Shown here one piece after another: positions 1 to 10,110 of a DNA stretch of 64,000 nt. The stretch is from Solen grandis. Lineage: Eukaryota > Mollusca > Bivalvia > Adapedonta > Solenidae. The translations under genes and the position numbers were made by a program. Position 1 is the first letter of the stretch. The number at the start of each line of letters is the position of its first letter. The notes beneath the pieces are model-generated. The model saw only the letters and a list, made by a program, of their open reading frames with translations, did not search any database and had not been told where the DNA came from. The stretch lies in the NCBI GenBank assembly GCA_021229015.1, contig CM037781.1, positions 33,521,525-33,585,524 of the forward strand, in the 5' to 3' direction.

Positions 1-250
1 CGTATATAAATCGTATGGAATCGTGTGAAACCGTTCCCAAGTCCTACATCCAACACCCTGATTAACACTCGAATGTCACACGATCACCGTACGATTCACA
101 CGAGTGTACACACGGTTTTATACGATCGCCATACGACCAATACGGTTTCATACGATCGCCATACGACCAATACGGTTCAAGTACGAATTATACATGGTCA
201 AGTACGACCAGACACGGTCTCTACGTCTGTACAAAGCTCGTGTATGATCA
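1..250. repeat. CpG-rich degenerate motif array, left arm
   Basis: Short CpG-containing words recur every 8 to 15 bases, mostly in the orientation tACGAtc, tACGAcc, cACGGtt. A 30-base unit is almost exactly duplicated in tandem around 119-177 (catacgatcgccatacgacc). The array begins at or before the window edge and stops shortly before the ATG at 323. The array at 780-1140 carries the same words in the opposite orientation. CpG density stands out sharply against the AT-rich surroundings. I read it as a subterminal repeat array of a transposable element. The family is unknown, and a simple CpG-rich satellite remains possible. Confidence 0.6.
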
Positions 251-322
251 TACAGCACTCGAACACAACAGAAAACACAACTACCTGCTGCCACCTTGAA
301 ACAACAAAGTACTTGCTACATA

Positions 323-552
323 ATGCCTCCAAAGAAGAAGAAGGTCCCCAAAAGAATCCCCACCATGGAAGATTCTCCCTGCGAGAATACAAAAAGGGCC
401 ACAAAGGCCCTCCGACCACTTCAACCTGTTGACCCTGTCGACCCTGATGAGCTGGAGGACCCGCTGGCACTACCTGATGAGATACCCAGAGATTCAGACG
501 CGGATGCCAGCTCGATGGGCCCTCCAGGAACTGCCGCACCCACGAAAAAAAG
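323..552 (+). CDS. Candidate first coding exon, transposon-associated protein N-terminus
   Basis: An open frame starts at the ATG at 323 and runs 76 codons plus two bases to AAAAAAAG|GTACAT, where 553-554 would be the intron GT (phase 2). The predicted peptide opens with MPPKKKKVPKR, a nuclear-localisation-like basic cluster. A hydrophilic, acidic, proline-rich stretch follows (residues about 35-75, with PVDPVDPDELEDP and DSDADASS). Base composition is balanced and unlike the AT-rich flanks. Past the donor the frame turns into T-rich sequence, consistent with an intron. No downstream exon was found. It sits between two CpG-rich arrays in opposite orientation, which suggests the N-terminal exon of a transposase-like gene, or a remnant in a non-autonomous copy. 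No catalytic domain is visible, so function is not assigned. An upstream in-frame start at 296 (TTG) is less likely than the ATG. Confidence 0.45.
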
Positions 553-779
553 GTACATTTTTACATTGCTTCACATTTTTTTTTATTTATATATTTATTT
601 ATTTTTAATTTTTATCTATGTAACATGGAGTAAATATTGATATCAATGATTCTCAGTATGTAGATATTATTTTTGACAAATTGACAACTGTACTATAATT
701 GTTTTAACTTAAATAAATTAACAGTATGTTTATTCAGTTTAAAACGAGTCAATTTATATCAAAACATACACGAATGTGT
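553..779. other. AT-rich spacer, possible intron
   Basis: T-rich and AT-rich sequence directly follows the putative donor at 553 and contains no ORF or repeat that I recognise. If the exon call is right, this is the start of its intron. Confidence 0.3.
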
Positions 780-1140
780 GATAATTCGAGCATAACTCGA
801 ACAAAAGTCGGTGGGACCGTATGTAAACCCTGTAAATGTCCAGTTAATCGAGTAAAAGTCGTGTTTAATCGTACTAGGCCGTAACAGACCGTACTAGACC
901 GTACTTGGAACCGTACAACAATCGTATGAAAATCGTTTGCAAATCGTGTTCAAACCGTGACAAACCTTGCTTGACCGAGTATATCCGTGCTTTGTTCGTA
1001 CATACTCGTGCTACATTCGAGTCTAAATCGTACTTACTCATCCCCAGGCACGGTTGGAGCTCAATACTCGTACCAGTCAACCCGTGTATAACCGAGTATA
1101 CCGTATTGGAACCGTGTGCCCAACCGTGTTCTGTGTGAGA
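780..1140. repeat. CpG-rich degenerate motif array, right arm (inverted relative to 1-250)
   Basis: Dense repetition of tCGTac, cCGTac, tCGTgt and tCGAgt words, for example 'ggccgtaacagaccgtactagaccgt' near 875-905. The dominant orientation is the reverse complement of the 1-250 array, so the two behave as diverged inverted arrays around the exon at 323-552. Small ORFs on both strands here are by-products of the repeat. Confidence 0.6.
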
Positions 1141-1159
1141 CAGGCTTAACTATTCAGGA

Positions 1160-1375
1160 CAAATCGTTCGCAGGGGAAGAAAACTTCAACTTATAAAACA
1201 GAGATCTAAAGAACTCGTTTCCGCAACCCCTTTCTTACTTTTGACTAATTTTACAATGACCAGTGGGAATTTAGCAAAGTATATAATAACCAATGAAAAG
1301 CTTAATTTTATTTCGCTTTATTACTGTGTGTTTCACAGGAAGTCAGTGTGAAAATAAACAGCCAAACGGCCGAAT
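1160..1375 (+). repeat. Dispersed repeat E, copy 1
   Basis: Shares an ordered set of matches with 61270-61505: 'ctcgtttccg', an AT-rich middle, then 'TTCACAGGAAGTCAGTGTGA' against 'TTCACGGGAAGTCAGAGTGA', followed by AAAATAA and CAGCC. The copies are diverged and in the same orientation. No inverted ends or coding potential were seen. Confidence 0.45.
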
Positions 1376-2420
1376 AAATAAACCGTGCTGAGATATCAAA
1401 TGAGAAACTTTTCTATTTTAGATTTTCATCAGATAATCCATAATACATATTTCGACAGTAATTCGGTCCTTGGAAGAGCGTGTCCACAAAGGACAGAAAT
1501 GTTGTTTTCTTATAATTTAGCACGTCCATCACCCTCGCAACCAGACCAAATGTCCTAGAATAATATAATCATGTTCAATGCCAGACAATTGCTCGGGGTA
1601 AAATTAATCGGTCATTCGGGACAAGCTTTTCAGGATGCATAAAGCATCATTTTTAACCTAATCTTTTATTTATATTGATATAAGAAGACATAATCAAAAC
1701 TGTTTCTTGGTCTCATTGTGTTTGGCTTGTACAGTGACACAATCTATTACATTTCTCGACTGGGAGAGCAAACGGTGGCTTAAGAAACTGAACTAGATGT
1801 AAAACTATCTCTTTCAGTCTCAATATATTTCCTCATTTACACCATCAATTGTCATCAGCGATATTTTGCTGGAGCAGCCATTTTGTTCGTCGTCCGCCTT
1901 TCTTCCTGATAGGTATCCCTTGACAGCAGTTAGTCTTTTTTGTGTATTCACTATTCGAAAACTTAATTTGTCCATAATCACAATCCTGTATTTATATCAG
2001 ACGTAATGTAATTCTATAACAAGTATGCATGTGCAGCTATGAATTATACTAGAAATAACGGGCTATTTCCAAAGAGGATGCTCCATAACTCGCAAGATAA
2101 GACTTGCAGACGAGACATATATCAGAATACATATATTATTTCCTCACCTTTATTCCTAAAACTTGTAGAATCTGTTACATTTTTTTTACTTTGAAACCTG
2201 CTCCGCCTATCGTTTTCTACGATTTTACAAAGGATTAACAATTGTCCTCTTTTAATCCACCATAAACAAACATTTCTTGGAGTTTAAATAACTTTTTTTC
2301 ACACGATGTGAATAGATTCCAGCGATACTCCGTTATGTTTGATAAAATATCTATGAGATTCGATGCCATATACCATTGGTACACAACGTATACCAGATCA
2401 GATATGCATAAAATTCCCTT
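1376..2420. other. No recognised feature
   Basis: AT-rich sequence with no convincing exon, RNA gene or repeat on reading both strands. Confidence 0.4.
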
Positions 2421-2812
2421 TTAAGGTGGAATCATACCTTTGAAATGACGTCGTTTTCGACGTCAAAACCGACGTTTTTGTGAGATTTAGGGTGTGTGCA
2501 AACAAATCGTTATTTCTTTTTTGTTTCGATTTATACAGAAATAAATTTAAATTTAATAAACTTAAAGGGGATGAATTTGCCTTTCCAAGGATGTAAATTT
2601 CGTACGTTAGTTTTTACTCAATTTCCCGTAATTCGGATTTAATCTGGAAAACTAGCATGGGAAATATATACTCATAATTTCCATTTTTTATTTTTGAAAA
2701 AATTACCCGATAGATTTTTATTAAAAAATGGAAAAGATTAGGACAGCCCTTAAATAAAGTAATTATGAAATTTAAAGAAAATCTATCGGGCCTTTTTTTC
2801 ATTAATTATAAT
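2421..2812 (+). repeat. Left terminal inverted repeat of the 2421-4576 element
   Basis: It pairs with 4192-4576. It begins with the TTAA target site and contains 'GACGTCGTTTTCGACGTC', itself a hairpin. Near 2703-2795 a second internal inversion pairs CCCGATAGATTTTT with AAAATCTATCGGG. Confidence 0.75.
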
Positions 2813-3216
2813 TAAGTTGCACTATGATCGCAAGATTGGCCGATCACTGACGTCAAGATGCCAAGATAAACGTTTTTGATTTTTTTCTCTTCCTTTTATG
2901 AGTCGAATCTCCGGTCAAATTAACAAATATAAATTAGTCTTTCAAATAAAGTTAATTCCCTACGTTAATTTAAAAAAAAAATCATTAGAAAAATAACTTG
3001 TGAAAACTTATTTCATACCCTGTACTTTTTTTTTAATTTTTTTTTTTTAAGAATTAACGTTTAGAGTATAATTATAGGATATAAAGAAAATATATTGGGA
3101 TATTTTTTCAGTCATCAATTGAAAAAAAATAACATAAAAGTAATAAGAATGTATCCGATTACACCCACGAGACGGAATATCCGTTATAATACTTCTATTG
3201 GTTAAGCTCTCTTCCG

Positions 3217-3600
3217 CATTTACTACTACTGCTGCCGCTACTTACTACAAACTCTACTTCTCCTTCTACCAATACTACACATTACCACTACTGCTTCAGT
3301 CTACTAAAACATGCTACTACTACTACCACGATTACTACAACTACTTCTACGATTCCTACTACCATTTCTACTACTTCTGCTACTACTACTAGTAGTACCA
3401 TCATTACTATTATTACTACTACTGCCTATTACTATTACTTTATAACCTACTACAAAAGCAATTGCTAGTACTACTACTCCTACCTCCTACTACAGCAATT
3501 GCTATTACTGCTACTTCTACTTGTATTATAACGACAACTACAACAACAACATTTACAATTACTATGATTATAATGATTATTTACACTACTATCTATGTTA
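3217..3600. repeat. Degenerate ACT/TAC trinucleotide tract
   Basis: About 380 bases made mostly of TAC, ACT, CTA and TTC triplets with interruptions (tactactactgctgccgct at the left edge). It lies inside the TTAA element interior. The tyrosine-rich reading frame across it is a product of the repeat, not a gene. Confidence 0.8.
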
Positions 3601-4191
3601 TCAATTATAAACAGAAAATTTATGTTTAAATTGTTTTAAGGGCGTTTGCAACAGTTAACCATCACAATGTTTCGGAAGTGTCAAGTGTAACATATATAAT
3701 TCTAAACTTTCGGATATAAGCAGCACAACTACGTTTAAAGGGTTGTATCGCCAATAAAGGACGTCTGTTTGTATCTATCACATTTCCTTTTTCATTGGTT
3801 TATTAATTTGAATTACGGTAAGTATGTTTTACAGATTTCAAACATTGTTTTCCTGCTAAGCATTGGGCAGTTACCATAGAAAGTGCTTAGTAGCTCCTAG
3901 ATGAACTCGATAACCTATACATTTGATCAAGCAGCCAGGATTTCCTGTAAAAAAAATCAAAAAGGCTTGAATATGATTATTATGTTGATGATTATTTGTT
4001 TGTTAACATTCTACACAATTCCTTTCAATTTCTCGAATATTACTTTATTTGAAATTTATGAAGTTATTATTTTTATTATCATTTCAACTTTAAAACAAAA
4101 CATTGATTGTTTGAATAGGCTATAAAGGTCGCAAAACGTCTGTTTTGACGACGTGATTAAACGTCCTAAGTCGCGACCGAAGTGAATCATC

Positions 4192-4576
4192 TATAATTTA
4201 TGAAAAAACGGCCTGACAGATTTTCTTTAAATTTCATAATTGTTTTATTAAAGTGTTATGCGATTCAAAATCAATTTTAGTAAAAATCTATCGGGTATTT
4301 TTTTCTAAAATTATAAAAGAAAATTTAGAGTATATTTTTCCCGTGCTATTTTTCCGGATTGAATTCGAATTATGGGAAATTGAGTAAAAACTAACGCATG
4401 AAATTTACATCCTTGGAAAGGCAAATTCACCCTTTTAGAGGTAATTAGAAATTTATTTCTACATGAATCGAAACAAGAAAGAAACGACGGTTTGTTTGCA
4501 CACACCCTAAATCTCACAAAAACGTCGGTTTTGACGTCGAAAACGACGTCATTTCAAAGGTATGATTCCACCTTAA
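4192..4576 (-). repeat. Right terminal inverted repeat of the 2421-4576 element
   Basis: Reverse complement of 2421-2812. The outer 80 bases match best (acgtcggttttgacgtcgaa near 4523) and the arm ends at TTAA 4573-4576. Confidence 0.75.
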
Positions 4577-5539
4577 TTCACTTTACTTCAACCTTTGTAG
4601 GCCAATAAGTACTCAAGGGTGTCGTTGCTATATCAAAGTGAACAAGGCAATGCATTAAATGCAGGTTTCTTCAAATCACTTTGCGGGATATGGGGATATG
4701 TTCATTTCCATTACTTTAAAAACCCTTAGTATAAACCCTTGCTTAGCTGGGTAGCATTTATTTACTGTTATCTCGCTTCTTACCATCTTGGGAAGTCCTT
4801 GTTACTAGATATCATTTGAAGAAGAAAGAAAAAAAATCTTTCAACGGGCTTACGCTATATGTATTTTGATGGTTCTGCCCAGGTGCACCGATCTACATAT
4901 AATTATGATAGCTGATATGCTATCCACTTCTATTCCAACGACAAAATTCGAGAACGTGTAGATTTGGTTACATGTATATATTTTTCGAATTGTGGTATTC
5001 AATACAATGCCTTCACAGCGTTCTTGAAACTGCCAGTATAAGAAATGGATATCAACTAGTGATTATTTACCACTCCTGTAAGTAAGACATTTCCTTTACG
5101 AGAAAGAGAAACATACAAGAAGATATAAACGTCTTTATGATAACTGATCACGAATATGCCTTTGAGATTTCGCCTACTTCCTGCAAGAAAGCGTTTTGTG
5201 ATAACACCGTATCGGCATGATGATCAGAAAATAGACTGCTGTTCATTAATGTATATATTAACCCTAAAAAAATGAATCGATAATGCCTGCTGGTGGCGTA
5301 TGTCCCTACGGATGTATATTAGTTGCTTTGGAAACTATGCAAATATGAGAAAGATATAATACCTAACAAGTAACTATTCGATTCCTTTTTAGCATAGTCG
5401 CGGGTTTCATACGAAATATCTAATCTTAATCAAAGAGCACACTGCGTTGAGAGATTGTCGGAAGGATTTACATTGTGAATTAGCTGTAATTTTAATTCCA
5501 GTTTTGACTCTATATATGCAAGGGTCATTTGACACTCAC
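4577..5539. other. No recognised feature
   Basis: AT-rich non-coding sequence. 'cttagctgggt' near 4743 resembles a phrase in the SINE-like fragment at 14461-14630 but is too short to call. Confidence 0.35.
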
Positions 5540-5554
5540 AACTTGCATCTCTAG

Positions 5555-5860
5555 TTACTAGAACTTGCTCTTTGTTTCATGATAACCCTACCGACAATCT
5601 CTCAGCTCCTTGAGCGCTTTGCTTTGTTTCCAAATAATCCGGAGTTAGGTTCCATAGTACATAAATTGCGTACCTAAGGAGGTCATGACCTCACAATCGC
5701 ATGGAATTGATAACACTACTGAGCGCGGAGTGATACAAAATGTTGAAAATAGATGTGATAATTATGAAAATCAGCGATGCTTGCTTATTGTTTATTGGTA
5801 CGTAAGACTGGCTATCGCCAATTTAAAACAATGTTTATATTACCAAATGAATGTTTTAAA
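5555..5860 (+). repeat. Dispersed repeat F, copy 1
   Basis: Aligns in order with the reverse complement of 38010-38290. Shared blocks include 'tgtttcatgat', 'ccttgagc', 'acctaaggagg/aagtcatg', 'GAGCGCGGAGTGATACAAAA' (other copy AAGCGCGGAGTGATACAAAA), 'tacgtaaga' and 'cgccaat'. The 79-codon frame at 5685-5924 lies in this repeat and is not a gene. Confidence 0.7.
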
Positions 5861-7140
5861 ACTCCTTGTTTTTTCAAGATGGTCAACAGTTTGCTTGCTA
5901 TATTTTTACATGACGTTTAATTAGAGCCCAACTCATTTTCCGACGTTATTTCCATTCAACAAGTTTTATTTTGTCTTTTCAGCTGTCTTCCTATATAAAG
6001 CATCAAATTACTCTCAGACTGCGATTCAGCGTAATTTGTGGTTCACAATGAACAGTATACTTGCTGAATACCGGGACTATTTCTTAAGACACTGTAAACT
6101 TGTAATTAGATTTCTTTCTTTTCGTTTACCAACAAACAACCCACATGGCCCGAAAACATAATGTCCTTTCTTTGATTCAGCACTTTTGATAAAAAGTCGC
6201 TTGAGTAAGAAATATTGGATTGACTTTAGATTGGCACTATCGGTGGTATAGCCACTTAAAAATCCGTTTCAATTAATTCATTAAAATAATTAAATATTTT
6301 CTCCGATTTTTCTGCATTTCTTGGCAATTTTAGCTGCTGAAAGGGCCTTCTAAAATGAATGATCATGTTTACATCGGCTGTATTTTTCTAAATCCAAATT
6401 AAATTCAATGAGCAGTATTTGTGACAGATGAAAAAAAGTACAGGTGGTAAGAAACGAGTCAAATACCTGCTCAAAACAACTGGTAGAGGTGTACCTTTGA
6501 AATGTTCATGAAATAACATTTATAATATAAACTATACAATTTTATATCATCTTTTGCTTGCAATCGGTGAGAACTATTTCCTTTTGATAGAAACTTTGAC
6601 TGTTTATGTAAATTTTACTAGTATAATAATGGTAATTTACCTCAAAGCACCGTTAAATTTAATTCTAACTTTCTCACCATATAGAAAGAAGGAAACAAAC
6701 TGTGTGTAAACTCACAACAAAACACTGGTCGCAGCGAGCGCTCACGTGAATTTATTGCTATTGCATTTCATCCCTCGTAAAAAGTTACCAATAGACGTAA
6801 ACACCGCAGTAAAACGTTTGTACGCTTCATTTTTGATGACGTCATGGGCAGTGGTGGATTACAAATTTAAATATTTTCACTTTAGGCGTTCTTTCAAATT
6901 ACATGGATAAAACATGAAATTAAATCAAAATGAATAACAAGTAAATAAATGTAAAAAAAAATTAATATCTTGCATATCATACCTGTTGTTGTTTTTGTTT
7001 TTTTGTCAATCTGAATATACGAATGGGGTAATTATATCGTCAAGCTAGAGGGAAGTAATTTGGTTTCCAGTTTCTACAACTCAAGAAAGTAATCCAAATA
7101 AAACATGACTCAGCATGTTAGAATCGTGATAATCTATATC
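5861..7140. other. No gene recognised; one CRE octamer
   Basis: AT-rich. ATGACGTCAT at 6836-6845 is a full CRE palindrome without a recognisable core promoter next to it. Confidence 0.35.
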
Positions 7141-7259
7141 TACCCGTGTGCTGCTGTGTATTTAAGCACAGGTTTATCGTTCTTTTGCGAATAATTATAT
7201 CAGGAGGACGTTCACCTGAACTTCAAACCTGTGTTCAAATACACAACAAAACACGGGTA
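7141..7259. repeat. Imperfect inverted repeat (36-bp arms, 48-bp loop)
   Basis: Left arm 7141-7176 (TACCCGTGTGCTGCTGTGTA...) pairs with right arm 7224-7259 (...ACACAACAAAACACGGGTA). About 30 of 36 positions pair. It could be a small MITE or a stem-loop transcript. No target duplication is obvious. Confidence 0.7.
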
Positions 7260-7840
7260 AAGATATATTATTTCTTAAATAACATGCAACAATTCCGCAT
7301 CGACAGATGTACGTTAAATGATGAACAGTGTGGAAAAGGTTATTCAATTTCATTTCTGCAGACATGTGATATTTCCTTGTTATACAGTACAGTTTTTGTT
7401 TTTTGTTTTGTTTTCGCACCGACAAATATTTCAATTCTAAGCTATTTTGTCAATTGAAAGCATTTGAGAGTTCTAACATAATCATGTACCCTTGGCAATA
7501 TACAAACATGTCTACTGAAGTTATAGCATTAGATGCACGGATGCACAAAGCATTTATATTTCGTAAGACCTTTTGACTTTAATACGTAAATTGCAAAGTA
7601 ATGTAACAATTATTTGCCTATACACACCGATTACCCGCAACTTTTTTATGAACGTTTCAATATCAATACTTCATTGTTTTACATCCGTATTGATATCAGT
7701 TGGAATTTGCAATCTGAGAGCTATTCCGAAAAACTATCAGACTGATGACGTCATCTGAAATATAGTTTGAAACAAACTGAAAACTGAACTGGCTACTCCT
7801 TAATACTCTCTTTGTATATACATTAAGGTCTGGAAATGTA

Positions 7841-7857
7841 TGTTGTTGTTGTTGTTG

Positions 7858-7894
<37 letters not shown>
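7841..7894. repeat. Compound microsatellite (GTT)n(GT)n
   Basis: Six or so GTT units run directly into a long uninterrupted GT tract. Confidence 0.95.
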
Positions 7895-7895
<1 letters not shown>

Positions 7896-9649
7896 TTTAA
7901 CATGCATTCCTTTCTTAATTAAATGTTGCGAAATCGTAATAATGGAGAGTAAGAAACACGTACTGTCTCATAACTTTAAACATTGTTAAAACAGTTGTCC
8001 TATTAAAAAGATTAAATGAAAAGATTAAATCAATTCATAATTCAACATTTTCTGGTATAATTGTTTCTATAATGAGAATAATATATCTTGTTCTACGTAC
8101 GATCCCCGATTTTAATATCTGAAATTTAATTCTTAACTTTGCAGGTCCATTGCTCAAGGTAAACAGCATATATACACTTAGTGCTGAAGATACAGAAACG
8201 GTTTCTTGGAGCACTTCTACTTTGGAATAGCCATGCAAATTGTTTTGACATTGTATTACATAATAATAGACAGCACAAAGTAATTTTGTCATAAATGTTG
8301 AATTTCCAACTGAAATTTATTTAAAAATGTTTACGCATGTGGAAACTGACCATTTAGTCGGAAATATTTACTTACATATCAAAAATGATAAATTGGTCAA
8401 ACTTCCGTTATCATCATTTCAAGCTATATAATTAACAGCGAATCATGTTGTGCTTATCGAATGGCAATGAACATAACCAACGTGTGTTTTTCTCAAAATT
8501 ATTATCTTTCTTCCTAATTGACAGCTTCATTATTTCAAATATAGAATAATATATACTCAAAATAAATTTGCCGACAACGGCTCGTTCTGAGGATGCTGAT
8601 AAAGTTTCTTACTATACAGGACCAGTTGTCTGAATCTGAGGCTACTTTTGACAGCATAAAAAGCTTTCTTGATGGCGCTGTAACTGACCTGTTTTGGCCT
8701 AGACGACAATTCTAGTATATTCTTTAAAGACAGGAACAACTTAATCCAAATCCATTGAGACTCATAAAAACAATTATGGCATTTCATTTTAAGTTATTTA
8801 CATTAAATGTAATCGACGTACTCGTTATCGTAGAATAGCTATTTTATCACCTCAAGTTGTAAGGTATTTATATGAAGGTTGTTTATGGGTTTTATAACCC
8901 CCTTTAGACAGTTTCTTGGCGGATCAGTAGTCAACGCATTGAAAACATTTTCCCAACCTGGATTCAATTTGACTAGGCATGGTTCTATTGTCCATTGCCA
9001 ATGTAAACTATCACTAGTCGACGACATTCGCTACACAGACAGCTATTGTTTAATTGCAAGATTCTGCCTTCGTCCAAATTGACAATGCTTCATCCTGCTT
9101 TTCCACATTATTTCTGTCTGTGAGGTATTTTGATTGTCAGCAGACAATTTGACGCGAAGTGCATGATTCATGATAAACATTTCAAGACTAAGTTGACGTC
9201 TTGTCTTTATTTTTTTTTTAAATTGGCTGACAAATCATTGTTTTATAATATACTATTTTATCAAAAGGTTCCTTAATTCATTGGTCGATAGTTTGTGCGA
9301 TAACTGATTTGTTTATTCATTATATTTCATTTACTCATTTTTCGTTCTAAATCTGATTAATGCAATAGGGTTTAAATTTGAATTTGTCTTAATAAGTACA
9401 GTCAATCCTTTTTATTTTAAGTATGATACACATGTAATCATTCATCAGACGCAGATGTTTGTTAAAAGACAAAGGATCAATGAAGTAGTAGTTCTATAAG
9501 TTTCCACGATTAAACAATTCTCTTCTAAAAATTGCGGTTTTAAGACATGTCTACAAAATTAATTTCAAAAATTTAATCACTTTGAATCACTTATAAGGAA
9601 ATAATTACCTATGTACCTGATGCGATTAAAAACATTACTCTGTCATCGT
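7895..9649. other. No confident gene; weak ORF at 8557-8787 (-)
   Basis: AT-rich. A 76-codon minus-strand frame (8787-8557, ATG start) includes a stretch with coding-like codons (QVSYSAIKKAFYAVKSSLRF) but no recognised domain and no clear splice sites. Confidence 0.3.
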
Positions 9650-10110
9650 ATAGACACCGGTAGACACACGATATATGCGCGCTATAATGTCGAGTGTCGT
9701 GCCACATTGTCCTGTATATAGCGTCGCATTGTCGTGCGTCGTTTTATAATGTCGTGTTTCGGATTAAACTTTCACACGACATTAGCACGAAATTTGCGCA
9801 CTATAATGTGTTGTGTTGTCGTGTGTCGTTTACAATTGTCGTGCGTCGAACTTTCCACGCGACACACGATATTTTCACGACATGAAACGACACACGACAA
9901 TGCGACGCGACGCACGACATTTTGAAACGACACTCGACATTAGTTGCGATATTTCGTGAAAAAAAATCAACATGACATTTGCGCTATAATGTCGAGTGTC
10001 ATGTAGCATTGTCGTGTGTCGTTTCATAATATCATGTATCGTTTACAATTGTCGTGCGTCGTTTTAAATTGTCGTGCGTCGCCTTCATACAGCGACACAA
10101 GACATTCAAA
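9650..10110. repeat. CpG-rich inverted array of GTCGTGYGTCG units
   Basis: The core GTCGTGYGTCG with AT-rich spacers (attGTCGTGCGTCGtttt) repeats about every 20-23 bases. It is in plus orientation at about 9700-9850, then inverted (CGACGCACGACAtt) at about 9855-9945, then plus again at about 9985-10085. Overlapping ORFs here are repeat by-products. The word family differs from 1-1140, but the architecture (CpG words, orientation switches) is alike. Confidence 0.75.

Larger units (their letters stand above)
2421..4576. mobile_element. TTAA-flanked DNA element with long terminal inverted repeats
   Basis: TTAA at 2421-2424 and at 4573-4576 bounds an element whose ends are inverted copies. The left end reads TTAAGGTGGAATCATACC and the right end is its reverse complement. 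The inverted arms (about 2421-2812 and 4192-4576) stay alignable for about 390 bp and include GACGTCG-type subrepeats, 'ggatgtaaatttc' and an internal 'AAATCTATCGGG' block. TTAA target duplications are typical of piggyBac and Kolobok transposons. No transposase is visible in the 1.4-kb interior, so this is a non-autonomous copy. The arms differ by scattered substitutions and indels, so it is not very recent. Confidence 0.8.

Noticed and set aside
3198..3392. Tyrosine-rich 64-codon frame
   Set aside because: Translation of a degenerate ACT/TAC tract.
8557..8787. 76-codon minus frame with coding-like stretch
   Set aside because: No recognised domain, no convincing splice sites and no neighbouring exon. 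Kept only as a remark.
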